Source: Candidatus Muiribacterium halophilum
GTDB lineage: Bacteria > Muiribacteriota > Muiribacteriia > Muiribacteriales > Muiribacteriaceae
DNA: 5,141 nucleotides
NCBI GenBank assembly: GCA_023228995.1
Contig: JALOAD010000109.1
Span: 1-5,141 of the forward strand
Direction of reading: 5' to 3'
Shown: piece after piece, positions 1 to 4,511 of the stretch
Layout of the letters: every line of letters starts with the position of its first letter
Position numbering within the stretch: position 1 is the first letter of the stretch
Notes under the pieces: generated by a model
Told to the model about the DNA's origin: nothing
Databases searched by the model: none
The model's input: the letters and a program-made list of their open reading frames with translations, nothing else
Position numbers and translations under genes: made by a program

Positions 1-208
1 AACCTTCGATAGTTAAATCAGTTTCAGTAATAGACCAAGCATCTTCATAACCATACATATATTCTAACTGAGTACCTTGCTCGCACATTTTCTCAGCAAT
101 AGAATAATAATCTTTGATCTTTTCTATCTGTTCTTCAGTTAATCCAACCTTAAACACAATGAATGAACTACTTGAACTATTACTTACAAAACCGTTTCTA
201 ACTTTCAT
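1..208 (-). CDS. NSSSSSF-motif phage protein, 5' part only
   Basis: The first 69 codons of a gene that runs off the left edge. Translation from ATG at 208 begins MKVRNGFVSNSSSSSFIV and continues through KVGLTEEQIEKIKDYY. The opening R-x-G-F-V-S-N-S-S-S-S-S-F is a recurrent N-terminal signature of uncharacterised proteins in phages and some bacteria; I know of no established function for it. After the motif comes a charged, probably helical stretch (about residues 22-45) and an aromatic patch, EYMYGYEDAW. The start is clear: the motif needs this ATG, which lies one base after the stop of the YqeY-like gene, and there is only a weak purine stretch (AAGAAA) upstream. It is presumably translated from the same transcript as the three genes before it. 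The assignment to the motif group is firm; the role is unknown. Confidence 0.85.
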   Translation of the reverse strand, partial: MKVRNGFVSNSSSSSFIVFKVGLTEEQIEKIKDYYSIAEKMCEQGTQLEYMYGYEDAWSITETDLTIEG

Positions 209-209
209 T

Positions 210-596
210 TTAATTCAATTTATTTCTTACAATTTCTGATGCTTTTTTACCATCATATTGTCCTGTATATTGTTTTAAGAAACCCATAACTTTACCCATA
301 TCTTTCATACCAGAATAATTATTTTCTGTTATATGATTAGATATAATTTCATTCAATTCTTCATCTGAAAACATTTCAGGTAAATACACAGACAAAATAT
401 CATTTTCAGCAAGATTACCTGTTTGTTCATTAGCTTCGATAGTTGATTTTATCGTTTTAATAACTAATTCATCACTTGGATCTTTATCTTTTCTATCTAA
501 TTCACCGATTAATGTAGATAAAGATAATTTCTTTTCATTTTCTTTAGCCTTCAATGCTAAAATTCTGTCTTTTTTAATTTTGTCTATTAATTTCAT
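210..596 (-). CDS. GatB/YqeY-domain protein, short phage form
   Basis: A 128-aa protein whose C-terminal half matches the YqeY family, the stand-alone relative of the tRNA-binding tail of GatB (subunit of Asp/Glu-tRNA amidotransferase). Visible hallmarks are the helical N-terminus (MKLIDKIKKD), the YLPE motif at residues 71-74, MKDMGKVMGFLK at 97-108, and DGKKASEIV at 115-123, corresponding to the conserved M-G-K-V-M and D-G-[KR]-x-[VA]-x-x-[IL]-V blocks. Bacterial YqeY proteins are near 148 aa; the shortfall lies just before YLPE, where the usual long charged helix is compressed. The role of YqeY is not settled; tRNA or translation-linked activity is inferred from GatB. The ATG overlaps the stop of the coiled-coil gene as ATGA, implying translational coupling. 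The family call is good and the phage function open. Confidence 0.88.
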   Translation of the reverse strand: MKLIDKIKKDRILALKAKENEKKLSLSTLIGELDRKDKDPSDELVIKTIKSTIEANEQTGNLAENDILSVYLPEMFSDEELNEIISNHITENNYSGMKDMGKVMGFLKQYTGQYDGKKASEIVRNKLN

Positions 597-928
597 TTCT
601 TCTTTAATTTTAATTGTATTCCTTTACCTGGTTCGAATTGAAATATTTTATACATTTCTTCTAATGTGTACTTATTCCAAATTTCTTGAAAGAAGTCTAA
701 TTTAATTTCGTCATATACTGTATTTATAGGAAATGGTTCATATTGATGTTCTAAATCAAATACCTTTTCTTCTAAATCTCTAACATCATATTCTAAATTA
801 TCAACTTCTCTTTCTTTATCTTCTAACTGATCTTCAATGTCATCAAACTCACTTTCAACTTCTTTCAACTTTTCAAGAGCACCTTCCAATAAATCTCGAA
901 CCTCTTTTGTTTCATATCTCAAACTCAT
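593..928 (-). CDS. small coiled-coil protein of unknown function
   Basis: A 111-aa protein. Residues about 10-63 form a near-continuous acidic coiled coil with heptad-like spacing (EGALEKLKEVESEFDDIEDQ onward, rich in E, D, K and L). It is followed by a proline break (EPFPIN, 64-69), an aromatic helical segment (DFFQEIWNKYTLEEMYKIF) and a basic tail, KLKLKKK-like. No catalytic motif is visible. A dimeric structural or adaptor role is only a guess from the shape. Its TGA stop shares bases with the ATG of the YqeY-like gene (ATGA), so the two are probably coupled. The start ATG at 928 has no purine-rich ribosome site; upstream is ATTATATTATT. The next gene upstream ends 109 bases earlier as annotated, or only 17-22 bases earlier if its 3' end is extended as described at 946-1065. 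Confidence 0.8.
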   Translation of the reverse strand: MSLRYETKEVRDLLEGALEKLKEVESEFDDIEDQLEDKEREVDNLEYDVRDLEEKVFDLEHQYEPFPINTVYDEIKLDFFQEIWNKYTLEEMYKIFQFEPGKGIQLKLKKK

Positions 929-945
929 AATAATATAATTGTATT

Positions 946-1065
946 TTAGTTTATATTATTCTTCTTTTTATTTGTTGGACTTTTTCTTCCATGTTTCTTG
1001 TCTTTTTTACCAACATATTTTCTTCTGTTGTGTTTATCTATCTGCTTTGCAGTTTTTCGGATCTT
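946..1065 (-). other. candidate -1 frame continuation of the upstream basic protein
   Basis: In the -1 frame relative to the gene starting at 1583, an open stretch of 39 codons begins after a -1 TAG at 1068-1066 and ends at TAA 948-946. It encodes a very basic tail, including KTAKQIDKHNRRKYVGKKD, which matches the basic character just before the present stop. The frames could join at the five-A run at 1057-1053 on the minus strand (GAAAAAC). One extra A would give ...RRSEKTAKQIDK... without a break. A four-base-pair hairpin, CTGC-AAA-GCAG, follows immediately. Possibilities are a real indel, an assembly error, or ribosomal frameshifting. Alternatively, reading through the TAG at 1040-1038 in the original frame stays open to TAA at 953-951. 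Confidence 0.4.
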
Positions 1066-1583
1066 CTAACTTTCTTCTCACCACACTTCTGTCCTTTTCT
1101 ATTCATCCTATCTCCACCACTATATTCAACAACAGATGCAGTAGATTTATAGAAACCTAACTTAGTAAACATATCAGGATTAGTCCTATAATCAATAACA
1201 TATTTAATGTCTGTAGGATTATAAGATACATTACCAATCACACAACCACCAGATGATTTATCGTGCCAATAATAGTACTTATACTCTGTTCTATTATTAT
1301 AAGCCTCAATAAGTAATCTAATGTCGTGATGCTTAAATTTTTCTACTAAGTCTAATTTTGGATTTTTCTTGGGTTTCCAGTATTCATTATCATCATTAGA
1401 TGAATTTGAATTGTACTTATTCTTAGATTTAGATTCTTCTTTTTCTTTTCTTAATTCTCTTAATCTAAGCCACTGTTCCCAATTTAAGTGTAGTTCTGAT
1501 GGACTTCTTTCGTCCCAATCGTGATATACGAATATTCTTTCGAGTTTCTTTTCTCTTTCTTTTCTTTTCTTATATGATTCCAT
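1038..1583 (-). CDS. basic protein of unknown function, 3' end probably interrupted
   Basis: A 181-aa lysine/arginine-rich protein I do not recognise. It opens with a charged helix (MESYKKRKEREKKLERIF), then an aromatic segment (HLNWEQWLRLRELRKEKEE, about 32-50), a low-complexity S/N/D linker (51-67), and a more ordered-looking part (about 75-155) with YKYYYWHDKSSGGCVIGNVS. The C-terminus is strongly basic. The ATG at 1583 is the only sensible start and has no Shine-Dalgarno; the sequence before it is A/T only and lies beside the right-hand arm of the inverted repeat at 1594-1742. It ends at the only TAG terminal stop seen in the window, leaving an unusual 109-base gap. Open reading in either the -1 frame or past the TAG fills that gap, so the true end may be 946 or 951. 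The gene is likely real; the 3' end is uncertain. Confidence 0.72.
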   Translation of the reverse strand: MESYKKRKEREKKLERIFVYHDWDERSPSELHLNWEQWLRLRELRKEKEESKSKNKYNSNSSNDDNEYWKPKKNPKLDLVEKFKHHDIRLLIEAYNNRTEYKYYYWHDKSSGGCVIGNVSYNPTDIKYVIDYRTNPDMFTKLGFYKSTASVVEYSGGDRMNRKGQKCGEKKVRRSEKLQSR

Positions 1584-1593
1584 GATAAAATTA

Positions 1594-1742
1594 TTTAATT
1601 TTTAATACATAGATACAGCGACATGGTTAGATGCCATGGTCATTATACTTAGACTGTACCATTGATTGATTTTAGATAATACTCACACCCGTATCGCACT
1701 TGATGTTATTGTATTAACATAGTTTGTGTATTAAAAATTAAA
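1594..1742 (-). ncRNA. candidate structured RNA or 5' leader closed by a 16-bp inverted repeat
   Basis: Outer arms 1594-1609 (TTTAATTTTTAATACA on plus) and 1727-1742 are perfectly complementary over 16 bp. Inside are further helices: GATAC 1612-1616 with GTATC 1691-1695; a hairpin, 1620-1626 with 1634-1641, seven pairs with one bulged G (the CATGG/CCATG core); ATTAT 1642-1646 with ATAAT 1676-1680 (weak); and a perfect 6-bp hairpin, ATGTTA 1703-1708 with TAACAT 1715-1720. The nested stems do not conflict, and the interior is about 35% G+C, richer than the flanks. No tRNA T-arm and no recognisable riboswitch or ribozyme core is seen. Strand is inferred from the genes: as minus-strand RNA it would be the leader of the gene starting at 1583, with its last arm ending 11 bases before that start. 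In plus-strand RNA the outer stem would gain extra wobble pairs, so the opposite strand is possible. A non-RNA palindrome or small mobile element is the alternative. Confidence 0.42.
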
Positions 1743-1755
1743 CAATTCTTGTCAT
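1738..1755 (-). CDS. five-codon leader ORF (MTRIV)
   Basis: ATG at 1755 reads Met-Thr-Arg-Ile-Val then TAA at 1740-1738. It is preceded by the only perfect AGGAGG in the window, four bases before the ATG. Its last two codons lie in the first arm of the 16-bp inverted repeat, so a translating ribosome would disturb that helix. This is the arrangement of a leader peptide in translation-dependent regulation, but the peptide is too short to test by composition. It may be a chance ATG behind a real ribosome-loading site. Confidence 0.3.
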   Translation of the reverse strand: MTRIV

Positions 1756-1759
1756 GTTT

Positions 1760-1765
1760 CCTCCT
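1760..1765 (-). promoter_or_regulatory. perfect Shine-Dalgarno AGGAGG without a long gene
   Basis: AGGAGG on the minus strand, followed by AAAC and ATG at 1755. Other starts in the window have at most weak purine runs, so this strong ribosome site before a five-codon ORF and a predicted structure stands out. An AT-rich sequence, TTATAAAATTAT, directly precedes it and could include a -10 element, though no convincing -35 is seen. Confidence 0.5.
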
Positions 1766-1797
1766 ATAATTTTATAAGATTTTTATTATATATTAAA

Positions 1798-2274
1798 TTA
1801 ACAACTGCAATCTACACAATCGCAATCTTCGTCACCGTCACATTCACATTCTCCGTAGCAACCTTCACAACCACAATCCCAACATACTTCATCTTCATCA
1901 CTCATTCTCTCGTCAATTATGTGTTGGAAGTCACTCATATTCAATACGGTTCCTTTCATTTCACCAATAAGTTGAAAAGCGTCTCCATTTTCAAACTCAA
2001 TAATAACTTGTGAAAATTCGTCAGTGTCAAAATTAACTACGTCAATTTCTGTATTGGTGATTTCACTTTTTGTGACTTCTTGTAACTGTTCTTCCAGTTC
2101 AATCATTTCACCATTATGAAAGATTTCAACAATACCACTAATTTCGATATTAGCTTCAATTCCTTCAATTTCTGTTTTGAAAACTATCCCACCTTCTGTT
2201 GATTCAACTTCTGTGATTCTGTTTCCATTTAATGCTGTAAATTCCATATTTCTATTTTTAAGATTAATTTTCAC
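1798..2274 (-). CDS. acidic protein with cysteine-rich, metallothionein-like C-terminal tail
   Basis: 158 aa from GTG at 2274, or 149 aa from ATG at 2247. The ATG is preferred if the promoter-like TACATTTG at 2281-2274 is used, because the GTG would then lie inside the promoter. Residues about 10-115 alternate hydrophobic and charged residues (ITEVESTEGGIVFKTEIEG; EFSQVIIEFENGDAFQLIGE), suggesting a beta-rich domain. The last 28 residues hold ten cysteines in C-x-x-C, C-x-C and C-x-x-x-C spacings among D, E and G (CWDCGCEGC, then ECEC and CDCVDCSC). Such spacing is typical of metal ligands, as in metallothioneins or zinc ribbons, but no known family is recognised. It sits alone between a terminator upstream and the structured region downstream, so it probably has its own expression. 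The function is unknown; metal binding is inferred. Confidence 0.82.
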   Translation of the reverse strand: MKINLKNRNMEFTALNGNRITEVESTEGGIVFKTEIEGIEANIEISGIVEIFHNGEMIELEEQLQEVTKSEITNTEIDVVNFDTDEFSQVIIEFENGDAFQLIGEMKGTVLNMSDFQHIIDERMSDEDEVCWDCGCEGCYGECECDGDEDCDCVDCSC

Positions 2275-2281
2275 AAATGTA
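2274..2281 (-). promoter_or_regulatory. possible Bacteroidota-type promoter, TACATTTG
   Basis: TACATTTG fits the Bacteroidota -7 consensus TAnnTTTG and lies directly after the terminator hairpin and before the cysteine-tailed gene. No TTG-type -33 element is visible at the expected distance, only a T-rich run. The same 8-mer pattern also occurs once inside a coding region (near 2026-2033), so its weight comes from position. If used, it favours the ATG at 2247. Confidence 0.35.
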
Positions 2282-2314
2282 AAATAAAAAAGAGAATAAA
2301 AAAAATTATTCTCT
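2281..2314 (-). terminator. hairpin plus U-tract terminator
   Basis: On the minus strand AGAGAATAA (2314-2306) pairs perfectly with TTATTCTCT (2299-2291) around a six-T loop, followed directly by TTTTTATTTT (2290-2281). The nine-pair stem is A/T-rich, so its strength is moderate, but the U-tract is on the correct side for minus-strand transcription, and it lies just after the last gene of the tagged cluster. It probably closes the unit coming from the right. Confidence 0.65.
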
Positions 2315-2341
2315 CCTTATAATATGAAAAATTAAAAAAGT

Positions 2342-2674
2342 TTATGCTTCACTTTCTAATATCTTAATAATCTCACTTGGTTCTTCTAATGGTATCAAAT
2401 CCTTATTTATAAGCATATGAACATTTTCTTTATCAGAAAGAATCATCACTTTAATAAAATATGCAACAAAAGAAAAACCTGTATATTGGTCTACTTGTTC
2501 ATATGTTATTTGTGTTAAGTCTTTTATACCCGTAAGCGTTTTAATAAAATCATAATACGGTTGTAAAGAATGAATGTAACCACTGTCTGGATCTTGACCT
2601 TTAGTGATTGATGTTGGTATTGACATCATATCCTGTGAATTTATAAAATTATCAAATGTTTTTAAAAAATTCAT
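2342..2674 (-). CDS. tagged small phage protein of unknown function
   Basis: 110 aa, beginning MNFLKTFDNFINSQ, which matches the N-terminal tag of its upstream neighbours (K-x-F-[ED]-x-F-I). Unlike the next gene upstream, it has S where an I-x-E protease site would have E. After a proline/serine linker (SIPTSITKGQDPDSGYIH) the rest looks helical, with a hydrophobic run FSFVAYFIKVMIL (67-79) that is probably a buried helix rather than a membrane segment, since it contains a lysine and is short. The C-terminus is acidic (EIIKILESEA). No enzyme motif is recognised. ATG is two bases after the previous stop (TAATAATG), with a purine run, GAGAAAGAGAG, at the end of the upstream gene that may serve as ribosome site. 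It is the last gene before the terminator at 2291-2314. Confidence 0.82.
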   Translation of the reverse strand: MNFLKTFDNFINSQDMMSIPTSITKGQDPDSGYIHSLQPYYDFIKTLTGIKDLTQITYEQVDQYTGFSFVAYFIKVMILSDKENVHMLINKDLIPLEEPSEIIKILESEA

Positions 2675-2676
2675 TA

Positions 2677-3093
2677 TTACTCTCTTTCTCTTAATTCTTT
2701 TACTTCTATTCTTAATTCTTTTACTTCTGTTGTTGTTAATAAACCATAAATATCAATTTCATAATCACTTATTATATCATTAACTCTAAACACTTCATCA
2801 ATTAAACTTTCAGCAGCATCATATCTAGTTTCATAAAATGAATCAATATTTGTTAAATCTTCATCATAAACATCATCAAAATATGCATCTGTTGCCATTG
2901 TATTATTTGTGACACAATTTAATTCATAATCTTCAACATTTTTAGTGCCATCTTCATCTTTTAATTCACCTGTTACAGTAATATACACTTTATTATGACC
3001 AGCACCATGTGGCTGTTTTCTAATATTTGTCACTACTAAATTGTTGTTGTTTACATCTTCATTGATAAAATTTTCAAATTTTTTAATTTTCAT
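2677..3093 (-). CDS. tagged phage protein with T4 internal-protein-like N-terminus
   Basis: 138 aa, starting MKIKKFENFINEDV. This closely resembles the capsid-targeting sequence of T4 internal proteins (MKTYQEFIAEA), including an I-x-E triplet (INE, residues 10-12) of the type cut by the T4 prohead protease gp21. A linker of four asparagines follows, then a probably beta-rich domain (VVTNIRKQPHG, KVYITVTGELKDEDG; about 19-62), an acidic middle, and a C-terminal coiled-coil tail with two heptads of EVKELR (123-136). Packaging into the capsid is an inference from the tag; the mature domain is unrecognised. The start is 18 bases after the previous stop with no clear Shine-Dalgarno, and the gene is followed two bases later by another tagged gene. 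Confidence 0.82.
   Translation of the reverse strand: MKIKKFENFINEDVNNNNLVVTNIRKQPHGAGHNKVYITVTGELKDEDGTKNVEDYELNCVTNNTMATDAYFDDVYDEDLTNIDSFYETRYDAAESLIDEVFRVNDIISDYEIDIYGLLTTTEVKELRIEVKELRERE
2690..2728 (-). repeat. tandem heptad duplication at the 3' end of the 2677-3093 gene
   Basis: The 18-base sequence CTTAATTCTTTTACTTCT (plus strand) occurs at 2690-2707 and again at 2711-2728, a 21-base period. In protein this is one coiled-coil heptad, EVKELR plus one residue, repeated in frame. The exact DNA identity points to a recent slippage duplication. Confidence 0.8.
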
Positions 3094-3111
3094 TGTTTTT
3101 TCATTATTTTT

Positions 3112-4041
3112 TTAAGAAACAGATATTTTAGCAACTGTTTTTTTAGTTTTATTCTTTACTTCTCTATCATCTCTACCTGTTGGATTTGGTGGTTCCTTTT
3201 CATCTCTTTCAACTTCTGTACCAAAGTAATCTAAATCTACATAATCTACTGCAACATTCGCTTTTACCTCATCTGGATTAGCGATTACGTGTGTATTATA
3301 TGTCTCAAATTTCATTATGTAATTTTCACCTATATATTTTTTCTTAATATTATTGTATTGTGCCATAGTCATTTTCTTACCTGGACTACCTATTGAATCA
3401 GATTTTTGTACTTCTTTTGACCTATATTCTGAACCGAAACCTTTTGGGTGTTCAATTATACCCTTTTTCTTTAATTTTTCTCTTTCTTTCCAATTAGCAA
3501 CATGAGCCTTTGATTTCTGTTCTGGTGTCCAGCCATCACCTTCTTTATAATCTGATATAGGAATTAATATAGATTTATTATAGTTCCAATAATCATATGC
3601 TTGTTGAAACTTTACATCATTTTCAAAATCATCTAGTTCTGGTTCTACACTATATCCTGTTTCTATTTGCCATTTACCATCAAAGAAATCAATTTTTTTT
3701 CTTCTACCATCACGATTATACGCCTCTTGTATATCTTTTAATATTTCTTTTAATTCTTTATATGTTGTTGGATAATCCCAAAATGTTATAATTTTTCTTT
3801 CAAACCATAATCTACCTGAATTTTTACCTCTACCTGTACCCATTTGATCATGTGTCATATGCTTCCCTTTGTTACTAACTACCATATCACCATTAGAATC
3901 ATATGAAAATGTTATTGCATCTGTTGATAAAAACCCGATAGCTTTATTTATCATTTTTGAATCTTTCTTCTTATGTCTCAATTTCTGATTGAATACTCTA
4001 TCGGGAGTTTCAAAAATTTTGAAAGCTTTAACGTTTTTCAT
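3112..4041 (-). CDS. tagged phage protein of about 309 aa, unknown function
   Basis: I place the start at ATG 4041 rather than the further upstream ATG 4101, because it yields MKNVKAFKIFE, aligning with the shared tag, and reduces the overlap with the previous gene from 74 to 14 bases. After a basic stretch (NQKLRHKKKDSK, 18-29) comes a region with GKHMTHDQMGTGRGKNSGR (59-77) and WFERKIITFWDYP (79-91), a probable helix (YKELKEILKDIQEAYN), and a second charged part with GWTPEQKSKAHVANWKEREK (170-189). From residue 243 (MKFETYNTHV) the sequence again resembles the tag and leads to an acidic then basic, proline-containing tail. No known enzyme motif is certain. It lies between two other tagged genes and is probably co-transcribed with them. 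Confidence 0.8.
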   Translation of the reverse strand: MKNVKAFKIFETPDRVFNQKLRHKKKDSKMINKAIGFLSTDAITFSYDSNGDMVVSNKGKHMTHDQMGTGRGKNSGRLWFERKIITFWDYPTTYKELKEILKDIQEAYNRDGRRKKIDFFDGKWQIETGYSVEPELDDFENDVKFQQAYDYWNYNKSILIPISDYKEGDGWTPEQKSKAHVANWKEREKLKKKGIIEHPKGFGSEYRSKEVQKSDSIGSPGKKMTMAQYNNIKKKYIGENYIMKFETYNTHVIANPDEVKANVAVDYVDLDYFGTEVERDEKEPPNPTGRDDREVKNKTKKTVAKISVS

Positions 4042-4381
4042 TCCAATGTTTTTTAATTTTTGACTCAAAATCATATATTTCTTGTTCAGAACATTCAACA
4101 CCTTGGTCTAAGAAATATGATACTAACATAGCATAACTTAATTTATCTACTCTACCAATAAGTCCTGGAGCTCCAGTTTGATAACCATAACCTGTGAAAT
4201 CTTCTGCCAACCATTTGTTGAAATTTTCCACATCAAGAATTTTATTTCTTGTTGATAAATCTACTTCACCTTCTTGTGGTTTAGAAACATTTTGATATTT
4301 ATCCCATTTAGATTTTCCTAAGAAACTCTCAAATGTTTTGACTATTCTATTTTTATTTTGTTCTTCTACTTTGTATACCAT
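4028..4381 (-). CDS. tagged small phage protein of unknown function
   Basis: 117 aa. A charged 11-residue lead (MVYKVEEQNKN) precedes RIVKTFESFLGKS, which matches the tag shared with the next three genes. No internal start lies nearer the tag, so the lead is probably genuine. The remainder has a polar linker (SKPQEGEVDLSTRNK, 33-47), a tryptophan-containing segment (NFNKWLAEDFTGYGYQTG) and a helical C-terminus (YAMLVSYFLDQGVECSEQEIYD) with a basic end. No family is recognised. ATG is preceded by TTTAAGAT, and AAGATATG is also the start context of the gene at 5040. A TATAAATA lies 19-26 bases upstream but is common in DNA this AT-rich. The stop overlaps the next gene by 14 bases. Confidence 0.8.
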   Translation of the reverse strand: MVYKVEEQNKNRIVKTFESFLGKSKWDKYQNVSKPQEGEVDLSTRNKILDVENFNKWLAEDFTGYGYQTGAPGLIGRVDKLSYAMLVSYFLDQGVECSEQEIYDFESKIKKHWNEKR

Positions 4382-4419
4382 ATCTTAAAGTTGTATTTTT
4401 ATTTATATATTAAATTATT

Positions 4420-4511
4420 TTAACATATCTTGAAATTTGCGCTTCTAAATTCACTTTTTTCTTTCAATTCTTTCAACTTACCTGTAAATTCATTCTACCA
4501 AAACCATCAAT
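4420..4511 (-). pseudogene. frame-broken C-terminal remnant after the 4507-5040 gene
   Basis: Minus-strand bases 4511-4491 match 5141-5121 at 20 of 21 positions and 4489-4465 match 5091-5067 at 24 of 25, with 28 bases missing between the blocks. In the first block IDGFGRM reads in the -1 frame relative to the gene above. In the second block FTGKLKELKEK reads in the third frame and stays open through SEFRSANFKIC to TAA at 4422-4420. At least two indels have therefore broken a tail once like IDDFGRM...FTGKLKEL in the upstream copy. The stretch from 4382 to 4419 holds no gene. Confidence 0.65.

Noticed and set aside
1038-1040. Genome-wide TAG reassignment to an amino acid, as in some crAss-like phages
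   Set aside because: All other genes run with no in-frame TAG, which would be unlikely in a TAG-recoding phage. A single readthrough event remains possible and is treated as a finding.
939-1160. Plus-strand open frame of 73 codons
   Set aside because: It is the antisense shadow of the basic, A-rich 3' end of the minus-strand gene; rich in F, L and S from T-rich DNA, with no spacing or start signal.
1612-1695. tRNA-like gene of 84 bases (GATAC closing stem and a D-arm-like hairpin)
   Set aside because: No T-arm with a TTC-type loop, no seven-base anticodon loop on a five-pair stem, and the closing stem has a mismatch. Neither strand gives a cloverleaf.
1594-1742. Group I intron, retron or hammerhead-type element
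   Set aside because: About 150 bases is too small for a group I intron and no P7-like core is seen. No reverse transcriptase is present in the window and no hammerhead CUGAUGA/GAAA core is found.
1765-1790. TATAAT...ATTATA inverted repeat as a terminator after the cysteine-tailed gene
   Set aside because: Six A/T pairs with a 14-base loop and no U-tract; too weak to call.
3597-3791. Plus-strand open frame of 64 codons
   Set aside because: It lies wholly opposite the 309-aa minus-strand gene, and its composition is that of an antisense shadow.
4400-4407. T4-late-promoter-like TATAAATA upstream of the 4381 start
   Set aside because: The same octamer also occurs on the minus strand inside coding regions (near 721-728, 2404-2411 and 4820-4830). 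About two are expected by chance in DNA this AT-rich, so position alone is weak support.
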